From Dichomitus squalens LYAD-421 SS1 (taxonomy: Eukaryota; Basidiomycota; Agaricomycetes; Polyporales; Polyporaceae): a DNA stretch of 64,000 nt. Positions 11,128 to 21,786 of the stretch are shown one piece after another; position 1 is the stretch's first letter, and each line of letters begins with the position of its first letter. The notes beneath the pieces are model-generated. The model ran no database searches. It was given only the letters and a program-made list of their open reading frames with translations, and was not told the DNA's origin. The stretch is from contig NW_006766888.1 in assembly GCF_000275845.1 (NCBI RefSeq), forward strand, positions 195,169 through 259,168. Direction: 5' to 3'. Position numbers and translations under genes: made by a program.

Positions 11128-11483
11128 AGGGCCGCTCAATTCTTGAGGACGCAGGACGCACTCAGAGCACAACTGATGGATGTGATGGGTTAGCCGAACC
11201 TGCCGCATATGGCAAGGTACCAACCTCATCTCTTGTGCCCGTTGTTTTCCAAGGGGTCTGTCGTGTCCCAAACCTAACAGAAAAATATGAATCGCGAGTA
11301 TGTTGAAGACGAAGGCTTTCCGCGTCGATTGACATTACCCTTGAGGCACTTTGTGAGGGGGGATGAGTGTTATCGTCGCTCGAGGGGTTTCGAAGGCGAG
11401 CTCGTCGGCTAGTCTCGCTTAGCCCATCACCTCCATCGATGGCCTCTGAACGCGTCCTGCGTCCTCAAGAATTGAGCGGCCCT
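11128..11483. mobile_element. MITE-like element, 356 bp, 32-bp perfect terminal inverted repeats, ATC flanks
   Basis: Positions 11128-11159 (starting AGGGCCGCTCAATTCTTGAG) are the exact reverse complement of 11452-11483. The match then continues with small differences to about 11196 and 11416 (for example GATGGATGTGATGGGTTAGC against GATGGAGGTGATGGGCTAAG), so each arm is about 65-70 bp. The trinucleotide ATC flanks both ends (11125-11127 and 11484-11486) and looks like a 3-bp target-site duplication. The interior has no coding capacity, so the element would need a transposase supplied elsewhere. The 3-bp duplication argues against hAT (8 bp) and Tc1/mariner (TA); CACTA- or Harbinger-like are possible but the termini do not match either canonical end. 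Confidence 0.8.
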
Positions 11484-12170
11484 ATCGGCCTATCATACTA
11501 TTCAATGGTGTGAGCCAGAACCTGATTGATAGCCCCGACAGACAGTAATAACCTGCTCTTCCCAGCACTCGATAGGGGACCCCCTGCCTCTCATAGGAGA
11601 AGGCGCAATCCGCGAACGATTCGGGCAGCAGGTAGACGTACATTTGACACTTCGCATGAATTGCGCATTGCGTCTTTTCATGATGCGGAGCGGGACCAGA
11701 GGCGGAGAATTGAGTAACGGGCGAAGTTCCGAGACGACCGCGGCTGGCTACGAACAGCTTCCTCCGCCCGTCAAGATAAAGTTGATCGTATACATAAGAA
11801 TAAACAATAACCCGACGTATACCACTGTCCTAATCCTTAGGGAAAATGACAAGAAGGGTTGAAGGCAAACAGTGCAAGGACGTCATTGTAAACAACACAA
11901 CACGACGAAGATGAAAACAGAATAGCACGGAGTACGGAGTCCCGGGACGAGGGGAGGACAGACGAAGTAACACAAAGATGGAGGAGCGGAGCATCATACG
12001 TGCATGATCGAACAGGAAGAAACACGTGGCTATATTTAAGAGAGAAGATACCTACGAGCAACAGACTTCTGTTCTCTTTGCGGCCTTCGGTATCTGCGGA
12101 GGGTGCAGATGGCGGCCGTAATAGACGACTATCCTGAACGAGACGTAGAAAGCTTGCACCAAAGCTCAAT
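11484..12170. other. Intergenic, nothing recognised
   Basis: Right of the MITE and 3' of the FAD oxidase. An open frame on the minus strand (11837-12403) overlaps the true last exons of the oxidase in another frame and is not a gene. Confidence 0.5.
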
Positions 12171-14708
12171 TCAGAGTTTGATGTGGCACTGGTAGAGGTC
12201 GTCGTCTTCGCCCTTCCATCCGACACATTGCCAACAGTCGAGAAGATGGAGAGGGTCACTGCGCAAAGGCCGAACCATGTCAATACCATGGCGATGAGAC
12301 AGCGAAACTGCGAACTGGACTGACTACTTCCGTTTGACCGCAAGGAGCCTTCGATAGTTGTCTGCTCCCCAATACGAGTTCTCATGATCCGGCTCGTATA
12401 CATCGCCCTCGTTCTATATCCACAACCATGTCAACGCGACCCCAGCCAATATAAATAGTCCAAATCACGAAGGACACTCACGAAGTACGCTCCGCTCCCC
12501 GGCGTCAGATCCCTGAACTTCTGGATGTGCGCGCTCAGGGTTCGATACCCCTCGACCCTCTCTTCTAGCTTATCGTTATACTGGAACTGCCACTTGATCG
12601 ACAGATGCCAGATCGCATCCCGCCATGCCGGGGTCACCGACGTCTCGCCCGCAGCTCCATCGAGAGGCTTGTACAGCCAGGGCGTTCCCGCGACGATGTA
12701 CGGCGACGCGAAGGAGAGGGTGTCCTTGATCAACGCGGAGAGCTGTGCGCGGCCGGAGTCGGTGGAGAAGAAGGAAGAGGGGAGCAGGCGGGTGCCAAGC
12801 TCGAGCTCGGGGCCGACGGCCTGTCATCCATGGGAGTGAGTATATGCGGAGGGAGAGGACGATGGATAAAGACGCACGGCTTGGGCAGCAGTTACGTATT
12901 TGTTAAAGAACGCGAGGTACGAGGGGAGCTCCTCGATTACGACTGAGCCGTTACGAGCCTTCACGAAGTCGACTGCAGACTGCATCGAAGCCTGCGCAGC
13001 GCTGTTGTTCAGAAGCGGGGTTACGTGTAGGAGCGTTGGGCCCTATCGAATACATCAGCAGAAGTATATGCGGGCGGCGAGCAGGGAAGAGGGGATCAGG
13101 GAGGGGAGAGACTTACGACAATGTGTCCGCCCCAGCCATCGTTCGCCCACTGCAGCGAGTTGTTAACCAACAAGCTGTACCAGTCTGCGAGATCAGTCCC
13201 AGTCGGCGTGAATTTCAAAGAAGCCCTATCAAGCCGGAGGCGTCAGCCCCCAAGAGAATCGAGAAGCAGAATAGTGGGCATACGCTTGTACGGGGAACCT
13301 AGGCTCCGTCCGGTGCGTCGACTCGATTACGACACCGAACGCTGATCCGCCTCCGCCGCGGAGAGCGAAGAACAGTTCCTGGTTCTGACACTCGTTCGCA
13401 GTACGATATATGCCGTCGGGTGTCACGACCTTCACTTGGACCTAATGGTGCACAAACGGATTAATCAGTCATGCAGACGGGGTAAATCCGATGGGCTCCT
13501 CTTACCACACGGTCAGCGGCGAGCCCATATACTGGGGAGAGGATGCTGTGGCCACCGCCCTACATGCGCGCTCGGGGTTTGAACAAAGGATAAAATGGTG
13601 GAAAGGAGGTGCGTACAAGGAAGTAGCCACCGGAGAAGCCGATGGTCTGATGGTACCCAGCGATGATAGTGCGGTTAATACCATCGGCGTACTCATAAAC
13701 GTCTTGCGTGACAACACCCGCCTGATTTGGACGACGCTTCAGTATTCCCCCCGAGGTACGAAGGTTAGGCCAGGCCCTGTAAGACTCACCCCTGTTGTAA
13801 TGGTATCGTATGTTGTATCTAGTGAGCAGCCCTCTGGCGTGAAGCTGTCGTCGTGAGAGATCTGGTATAGTGGCGAGGTTAGCAGCGGCGCAAGAACACG
13901 GAGATTGCTATGGTGTGCTCACATCCCGTAGCCCTGTCGTCTAAGATCGCCCAGTGCGTGTCACGAAGTCGATTCATATGCCAATGTACAGCGGTAGTAC
14001 TCACCCAAAGCGCGAGAGTATTCTTGCCGCTGGAACGACCCTTGTAGTCGTGGCCCTTATTCTTGACCGAAAGGCGGACGCCGGTCAATGCGGAAAATGC
14101 GAGGGCCGCTTGGACGTCCTCAACATATTTCACGTCAATCTGGGTGTACGAATGCAATCAGTGGGGTTCAAGCTAAGGGCGATTAACTGCGCCCACGTAG
14201 TGTGTTGGGACGTTGCCTAACCGGCAGTTCACCCCTTCGTACGCCAATGGGTTGGAAGGATTGCTTGAATCAAGCAAACACCCGTTAGTAAAATTAGATG
14301 CTTGGCATGTTTCCCACTGGGGCTGCAACGCAAAGGAAACAGGTCAGCACGCATACTTTGGTGGGAGCCATTGCGAGAGGGACAGACAAGCATATAAGCC
14401 CCGAAGTGTTCTACACGGTAGACAGGATTCGTATAGTTGGCCTGAAGAGCTGCGCATGCAGCTTCGGAGACGTTCACATGCTTTCCCTCGACGATAGAAA
14501 AGCAGGGCCGTTCGAAAGGAAGGGCTTTATGTAGCCTGCCGCCCACAGTGATGTTGAGAATGTCGAAAGCGTCGAAAAAGTTCGACTTGAGACCCTTCGT
14601 GGACGTGTTGAGGAGCGCGTCCACGCCGGTCCCACGCACTCGGTCGAACGCCCCCAAAAGCGCAAAGAGAAGAGGAAGAGAGAGGGCGGACGTGTGCGCG
14701 ACGACCAT
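12171..14708 (-). CDS. Secreted FAD-linked oxidoreductase, berberine-bridge (BBE-like) type
   Basis: Flavoenzyme of the vanillyl-alcohol-oxidase fold; substrates in fungi are often oligosaccharides or secondary metabolites. ATG 14708 begins a signal peptide (MVVAHTSALSLPLLFALLGA). The FAD-binding half shows SVKNKGHDYKGRSSGKNTLA, with the His that normally bonds FAD covalently, then GYHQTIGFSGGYFL spliced to GGHSILSPVYGLAADRV and FFALRGGGGSAFGVV. The C-terminal BBE domain ends NEGDVYEPDHENSYWGADNY, RRLLAVKRN spliced to DPLHLLDCWQCVGW, stop at 12171-12173. The last intron was deduced because the frame otherwise hits TAG right after AVKRK. At least seven introns. The Cys used for a second flavin bond in bicovalent members is absent where expected (GYHQTIG), so a single bond is likely. 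Substrate cannot be named from sequence. Confidence 0.85.
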
Positions 14709-15286
14709 TGTGGCGGAGGAGCCGTGCGGACCGGGGGCTCTGCTGGGAGCGCAGCGAGCGAGCGCGAGTTATAAGGACATGGTGTCCCGTGCGCGGACAA
14801 CTGTTTGGGGCACTCACGATCATGTCTTTCGAACGTCGTATGGACAGTGTTCCATATCGAACCTAGCAAAGATGCGCACTCGGTTAATTACTTTGCGTAG
14901 CTCTCAGGTACACGGCAATCTTGATTTCCCGCGCCCTCGACTAACCTCATTCTTCTTGGTTCTGTACCCTTCAATTATCTGGCATGAGCTGCTGTGTGTG
15001 CAAGGCGAAAATCTCTGGAGCAAAAGTACGGAGTTAGGGGGGAACTGACGGGACCCAAGAGCAGCAGCGCCCGAGAGAGCCATGTGCTCGGGAGCCACGT
15101 GATCATGCTCTACTACCGTGGCCGTTGACGGCATTGCACCACTGATGCTCAGCGGCCATCCGCGAGCAAAGTCCCGGCATCCCGGCAGACGAAGCGAAAT
15201 CTCCGAGATCAAGACTATCCCACGGCACCGAGATGCCGAAGATTCACGATCTTTGTACTATGTACACTCCCTTGACACATGCAACC
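14709..15286. other. Upstream region of the FAD oxidase, nothing else recognised
   Basis: Open frames on both strands lack family resemblance. Should contain the oxidase promoter. Confidence 0.4.
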
Positions 15287-15715
15287 ATGTCAGACTCTGC
15301 CCTGGGCTACATACTCGACTCAGGACACATTGATAATAGGCACGACCGTACACACCTCTCTATCGGAACCCTCTTGCTCGGAATCCTTTCAACCGCGCTA
15401 TGTAGCATTAGTGGCCTTCAGACGTGCCTGGCTTCTCTCATAACATCACGTCATTTCCTCCGGTCTCGTACTTATCGGTTCCTGGCCGTATGTATGTATA
15501 AGAGTGTATAGTAATTAACCGGCTCTCGAACCGCGCCCTCCAGATCTCCGAGTGTTGCGACGCAACGACCCGTACAGAGACTCGTCCTCGCACGTACGTA
15601 CCCGTCCTCGATTTTGTGCACGTTGTTCGTCTCGTTTTACTTTCCTAATACAACATGCCTGTCCTATGTCTGGCAAATCGTTTCCCTCGGACAGACAATG
15701 GCGGACATTCCCTGA
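15287..15715 (+). pseudogene. Possible decayed membrane-protein gene (DUF6534-like N-terminus)
   Basis: From ATG 15287 one reading frame gives a hydrophobic helix (IGTLLLGILSTALCSISGLQ) preceded by a short polar N-terminus, as in Agaricomycete DUF6534 proteins. A GTATGT donor near 15488 could splice to a segment containing VLDFVHVVRLVLLSNTTCLS, which resembles the second helix of that family (L-D-x-V/I-H). The frame then closes and no later family segments are visible as far as 16200. I read it as a weak relic or a false resemblance; the assignment is tentative. Confidence 0.22.
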
Positions 15716-16950
15716 TGAAAATTGCGCGCTATGGTATGCTCAATGTCGTGCCTGTGTGCTTACAGATGCTCAGCTAAAGAGTGAGAGGTTTAGTGAATAC
15801 GATGTCACCGGTATGTCAGCCGTCATTGAGGACCTAGGAAGTCTGCTTGCGCAGAGCTATGGAGAAGGGTGTTCACCGCTGCGGAGAGGACATGTCATTT
15901 GCGGCTAAGTATGTTGTTCACTGGGTGACTGTGCTAATTATGATGGTGTCCCTCATCAATCATGCCCACTTTAGTGCTTTGTTTCACAACTAATACGGCA
16001 TGGTTGTACCTGTTAGAACGCGGCAGTGGTCTCACTTCATCTCAAACGTACCAAGTACTTACTCAACATTTCCCTACGCATCCCCGACGGAGCTCAAGCT
16101 TGAAGGTTTTGGAGGACTATGATTTATTTTTGTCTCGTGCACAGTATTCTGACAGACCCAGCGCGGATCTGGCGGGGGAGTCCGAGTTCATTCCTTTCTG
16201 ACACTCTGTGTTCCCCGTACGCTGAATAGGATAACCTTGGCACTCGGCCTGCCTGGAAACCGACGCGACCGCCCCGAGCATATTAAGGAACTGAAGTGTG
16301 CTCCTGACCTGCTGATTGTACGAATCAGGCCCTCCCCGATGAATGCACCACAATCGTAAACTCTATCTCGCGTCGACGGGTTGATGGCTCTGTCTACACG
16401 CCTGCTTCCACGAGCTTCGTAACGGCGGCTCGCTCAAGGTCATCAGTTCGCTTGCCAGCCCCCGTTCTTCATACATACTTCAATGACATGTTCTGATCCA
16501 TTGCACTTATACTGGTGTGTTAGAACTAGATTGCGCAGACCAGATACTCTCTGGGGTCGGTTCCGCATATAGGCACAGTGGGAAGAAGTAGTTGTGTATG
16601 GTGGCCTATCTTGACAGTTGCTCCTACCTGACTCACGCTAGACTTGTGACCGGTTCCCCGACGCTTTGCGTATGCGCCCCCTTCAGCACAGGAAGTGGGG
16701 GACGGGTTTTTTTCTGGTACGGGGTTGCTTTGCTTTACTACCTTTGCGGTACCAAAGCTAGAGAGCCACGCACGACTCCAACGTGAGTACTTGGATGCTG
16801 CATGTGCCGTCTGTGCCGTTCGCGGCAGTGTGAGACGCCCGGTCCTTTACTCCTTCCATCGATACATATCGAGCACCATCTGATACCGCTCATCCTTCCT
16901 TGACCTAGACATCGTACCCTACTGGGTGTGCGTTGTTGTCAGTACTCACC
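15716..16950. other. Gene-poor stretch, nothing recognised
   Basis: Short open frames only, none with recognisable domains or consistent splice signals. Confidence 0.45.
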
Positions 16951-17339
16951 CTAGCATTCGCAGTAGACCGTGCGTAGGTGCGCGTCGGCCGAGGTGTCGC
17001 TCGCGCCTCGATCGCCATCGATCTGAATCGGCGGCACGCCACCGCCCTTCCCGAAAAGGCGCCTCATGCTATCGCGTCGCAATGACCCCCAAAATCCATT
17101 GACACTCTTCCACCAACCACCACCATCCTTGCAGACGGCCAGAGACGTCAATCTAACGCATGCGCTCACATGCGAACCATGTGCACCTTCCATGACCCAG
17201 CGATGGACGGCACAGGCGTCCGATAACATCACGAGAAGCAACCCCGCTCCACTGTTGGCACTCACCGCAAGTACACAAGCACGGTAGCGCGGCCACCAAG
17301 CACCCCAAAATACTCGCCCGCCTCGTAGAAGAGCGACAT
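16951..17339 (-). CDS. Small unidentified protein of about 90 aa
   Basis: Two-exon model. ATG 17339 opens MSLFYEAGEYFGVLGGRATV followed by LVYLR. A GTGAGT donor and a TTAG acceptor about 95 nt later keep the frame into LTSLAVCKDGGGWWKSVNGF, SMRRLFGKGGGVPPIQIDGD and a C-terminus TVYCEC with stop at 16951. A TATATA element sits 32 nt upstream of the ATG, which supports expression, though so short a distance implies a tiny leader. I do not recognise the family. The N-terminal segment could be one membrane helix or an amphipathic helix; the second half is Gly/Arg/Asp-rich. It is a hypothesis until transcript data confirm the intron. Confidence 0.4.
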
Positions 17340-17370
17340 TCCGAAGGGTGGGCGCTGCCTGCCGACACGC

Positions 17371-17376
17371 TATATA
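17371..17376 (-). promoter_or_regulatory. TATA box candidate of the small gene
   Basis: TATATA 32 nt upstream of the ATG at 17339, in a GC-rich context. Confidence 0.35.
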
Positions 17377-19060
17377 GGTCGGCCGTTATCTCTCGTGGTT
17401 CTTGCTCTTGATACACTTCGTCCCCTGCCTCCTTCCTTGGTCACTGTATGCGTTGGGATCCGTGGACTTGCTGCCTTCGCGCCTTCGTTTCTCGCTCCCA
17501 AGAATAGGCCGACTGTAGGGGGAGCGTCTGAAGTTCCCAACGACTTTCCTATGGGGTCAGAAGGCCGGAGACGCCGCTGGGAACGCTGAGTGCTGCCAGA
17601 ACTTTCGCCTTCTGGACCACCTGTGCCATAGCCCACAGGACCCTTGGTTTCTGTCTGGATGTACTCCTCTTTGACTGGCACGCTGCGCATACCACCTCGT
17701 GTTGCTTGCCATGGTGCGTTTTTGGTTGAAGTTGGACTCGTGTTGTAGGCAGGCTCCATCGCTGCGGCAGTGGGTGTGTGGGGCCTGTACCGCTATGTGG
17801 ACTGCTACGATATGAATTCAGTGCGATCGCTGTCTGTTTTCGATTCATCGGTTGGTTCTCACGCGCAGGAATACATTGATGCTGATACGGACGCCTTGGT
17901 CATGGATTTGTCGTTCGTGCTTCTCATCGCGCTGCCATCAACGGGCGTAAACCGGGACGACCGGTACGCAGAGTGTCTTCAATAGCATATCGTGAGATAG
18001 GTGAGTTGTCCCTTACGTATTGAATACGCGGCCTCCCACTGAGCATGCTACAGTCTAGATCATGTACCGTAAAGCGCTCTTGTGCGCCTTGCCACCTAAT
18101 ACACGCAGTGCTGATGATTGCTTTGACTGAATCATCGGTCCCATGAGGGCGTGCATCTTTACCCATAAGACGTGATGCAGATGCAGATTATCGTCTGGCT
18201 GTCCACGTTTAACTGATTGTCGATGTATGTCTGTTGCTGTACATTCGAGCTTCTCTCCGCATATGGTCGCTGATTGTACCCAATGGGGTCCGTCACAGAA
18301 ATCTTCCTACAGTCGTCTATGTACCATCAGCAGCTGACAATTCTGAGTAGTCAAAGAGCTGGTCATTTACGTCCTAGGTGCGGACAACGCCCATGCATGG
18401 GTATACCTGTGTTGGCCCCGAGGCATATCCCTCAAGGTTCCGAACTTTGACCATATTCTTGCCCCACGGGCACGTTTCTTGTGCGTTGCTTCTTCTTCCC
18501 TTCGGTAAAACTCCTAACTCCTTGATCTTTGGGGCCTATGATACCCACAGTCATTGCCAGAATTTCATTCGCGCACCGCCCGTGTCATGCGAACAGAATT
18601 GAATAACTGCGCGGTGGTCGGGTGATACCGGAACCGAGGAGACTGGTCACTGGTATGTGAGTGGGGCGACCATGGTTGGTGTCAGACGCGGTGCCTAGGC
18701 AGGCGAGGACCGGGTCGCATGGACGAGAAAGGTTCCAGTGCGTTCTGCGGCCGTTCGATGCGCCTGTCGTTGTCTATTGACGTAGGTTCTCGGCGATTGC
18801 CGCCGAGGCGACGAGCGTGTACTGAATGCCGGAGAGGGGCTAATTGCCTAAACGAGCGCACGCCTCCAGTTTCCTGCTACTCCCCGCCAGAAAAGGGTCG
18901 ATCGAAGGACCACGGATGCGCTGTCCCGTCGTTAGTACAAATCAAGACCTGCGGGGCCCCGACCCCACCCCTTCCCTCCTCTCCTCCCCTCCTATCTCGC
19001 ACTCGCATCAGCCTCGCAACACCTGCAGCCTCCGGTCCTAGCGCCCCCTGCAGCGTCATA
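17377..19060. other. Gene-poor stretch upstream of the carboxylesterase
   Basis: Overlapping minus-strand open frames (17370-17850) and a plus-strand frame open from 18719 show only low-complexity Pro/Arg/Ser-rich sequence. Nothing supportable. The promoter of the esterase must lie at its right end. Confidence 0.45.
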
Positions 19061-21260
19061 ATGATTGCCAAAATCCTCGACGACGTTCCGGAGCCGGTCG
19101 TCCTCCACGAGGACCTGAAGACTACCTTTACCGGCGTCGTTCACCAAGTCTCCACCCCCGATGCTCCCGTGCATCAGTATCGCGGGATCAAATACGCGAC
19201 GATACCTGCCCGCTTCCGCCAGTCTAATCTCCTCACGCGCTATCCGCCTGTGACTGATTGCTCGCGACACGGGTAAGTGTATTTGTCACACGATACACAA
19301 CTTCGCCTAGTATGGGAACTGAACCTCACATTGTCCTGGTTGTAGCCCTATATGCCCACAACCAAGTTTCAAGAGCGTCGAAGAGGAGCTGTTCAATCTC
19401 ACCGAGGACTGCATTCCCAACCAGGCGCTCGAGCAGTCAGAGTTCGAATGCCTCAACCTCGACATCACATGCCCCGCGAACGTTACACCCGACTCGTATC
19501 TGCCAGTCATGCTCTGGATCCACGGGTAAGGCCCCTTCTAGAGTCTCCTGGATTCTGTAACTAACAAGCGATGTCGATGATGATAGGGGTGGGAACCGGG
19601 GCTCCGGCGCGAACTGGGTCACCGACGCTGGTCCGATTGTCCAGAAGAGCATCCAGGTTGGCAAGCCCGTCGTCGTCGTATCCATAAAGTACGTGCAATC
19701 TCCTTTGCTCAGCCTCTTCGGAATCCGCCTCCGTCTCGGCGCTAGCAGGGGGGGCTAAACTCGAGTATCTAGTTTCCGCTTGGGTCTGCTTGGCTTCGCC
19801 GCCAGCGCAGCTCTGCGCGAGGACAACGTAGCCGCAGGTGACGAGGGTGTGGGCAATTACGGTATGAGTCTTCGCCTCCACAGGCTCCTCTGCATCGCTC
19901 ACGAGGTCTGCTTCTAGGTCTTCGGGACCAAAGAAGAGCGATGGAGTGGGTGCACCGCTTCATTCAGCCCTTCGGCGGCAATCCCAACAACGTCACACTC
20001 TTCGGCGAATCGACGGGTGCAGGCGACATCCTATGCCACCTGCACTCCGCCGCGAACGAGGTCGCCCCGCTGTTCCATCGCTCCATCATCCAGAGCGCGA
20101 TAATTGATCTGGAAGTGCCCACTGTCCACTCTGCGGGCTGGGAGCTCGGGAAGATGCTGTCGACCTTCCGTGTACAAACCGTGGACCAGATGCGCCATAT
20201 TCCGGTGGACAAGCTTGTGTTACTTGGCCAGAACGTCCGCGCCGTGGACGATGGCGTTTTCTTCCGCCGGGGCTGGACTGGATCTCTTGTCTCGGAACCT
20301 GAGGATGACTCTTCAGCGGCACACCATGAGCACCACTCGGAAGCGCATCTCGTCTTGGGACTCAACGGGCTCTCGCATCACCTGAAGGTCGTTCACCACC
20401 ACACGGACTCCCGTTCCCACTCACACACGAGGACGCCACATCCTTTCCATATCCGCCAACCGCTCATCATTGGCGACTGCGGCGCGGAATCCTTGCTCTG
20501 GTCTCTTCCGGCATCGCTGTGGACAGCTGCGGGCGTCGTGAAGAGGATACGCGCCATCTGCCAGTCGCTCACCAAGGCAAACACCATCCTGCGCTCATAT
20601 GACATCAATGCCGCTACACCTGCAGACGAGCTCCCCGACCGCCTCTTGGAGCTAATCAACGACACACGGTTCGCTTGGCCAACGGAGATGCTCGCGTCAA
20701 GTCTACGCTCGGCGCGTGGTGGACACGGCGTCTGGCGCTACGTGTTCGACCAGGAAGGTCCTTCGCGCGGCGTGCCACACCACGCGGTCGACCTCATGTA
20801 CCTCTTCGACAACGTGCCCTTGCCTTCACTCTCGTCACCCTCGTTCTACGACTGCGACCTTGTACCTGACGAGAACGGCTGCTACTATTCCTCGGACGAC
20901 GACTCGGATGACGAGTGCATGATCACCAAGTGTACGTCAAGAGAAGACGGCGCCCGGTACGACTACGATGCGGACTGGGCAATGCCGGTTGTCGACGACT
21001 GGACGTACTCGCGCGTGCGGAACACCATCCAGGAGCGATGGCTTGCCTTCGCGTATGGAGAGGCGCCTTGGCGGGAAGACAAGGTGTACGTCTTCGGGCC
21101 CGAAGGGGAGACCGGCGAGCGGAGCATGCGCATCTTCCAGGCGCGGCGTCGGACGCAAGTATGGAAGGAGGCGCTCGAACCGCTCGGAACCAGCCTCGTG
21201 CAGAAGCTCGGCGTCGAGCTCTGCAATGGGCCCCCGGCCGACTCACGCCCGCGGTGGTGA
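19061..21260 (+). CDS. Type-B carboxylesterase / lipase family protein
   Basis: Alpha/beta hydrolase of the carboxylesterase type-B family, hydrolysing ester bonds; natural substrate unknown. Exons 19061-19272, 19346-19525, 19587-19688, 19773-19861 and 19918-21260 join in frame. Landmarks in order: YRGIKYATIPARF; SYLPVMLWIHGGGNRGSGAN (oxyanion-hole HGGG); INFRLGLLGF; GGNPNNVTLFGESTGAGDIL, where Ser in GESTG is the nucleophile; and PHHAVDLMYLFDN, where His is the likely catalytic base. An acidic, Asp/Ser-rich insertion (about 20850-20930) and a His-rich stretch (about 20320-20460) are unusual and probably surface loops. No signal peptide at the chosen start, so intracellular. The frame stays open upstream to an ATG at 18719, but that extension is low complexity and I prefer 19061. 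Confidence 0.88.
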
Positions 21261-21786
21261 ATTTCTGTGCAGATAGGACGGAGTGGTGGACGATAACCCT
21301 TTATATACCTCGCCGCCGATTCGTTTCTTTTCTCTTCGGGTTTCGTGCTGTTCGCGAAAACAAAACATCGCTGCATCTCCATCATTACAATCACCATCAT
21401 CATCCCCTTTTATGCGCATCTATGTATTCGGGTATTTGCATGCTGTCGTCTCGCTTTGTGTGTCGCTACTCTACATCCGATGTACGATCATTTCTCGTGT
21501 TGTCCCTCGCATGTTGTACGCACTACTCGCCTTGCATTTACTGGCGTAATCGCATACACATCGAACCACTTTCTACCCGGGTGCATTGGCCTTCCAAAAT
21601 GTGTGCATGTTCCCATGACTGCCAGAAGAGGGATGAACGAGGCTAAAAGTCGGTGGGAGCATGGGCTGACGCGAAGTTCGAAGCTCGAGTCAAGAGCGCG
21701 AGGCACGTGACTAACCCCTCGTGGCGGGCCTTTGGCAGAGCAGATCTGACTTGGGTTTATAGCACCAGCGCTGTCGATTTTTTTCG
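21261..21786. other. Intergenic: esterase 3' flank and SHMT promoter
   Basis: No coding exon recognised. The last about 60 bp before ATG 21787 are pyrimidine-rich, a common feature of fungal core promoters. Confidence 0.45.

Noticed and set aside
11837..12403. 188-codon minus-strand open frame at the end of the FAD oxidase
   Set aside because: It reads the last two oxidase exons and their intron in the wrong frame; the correct frame gives the conserved DCWQCVGW ending.
18719..19060. In-frame upstream extension of the carboxylesterase starting at ATG 18719
   Set aside because: The extension is low-complexity Pro/Ser/Arg-rich and unlike esterase N-termini; ATG 19061 gives a normal start.
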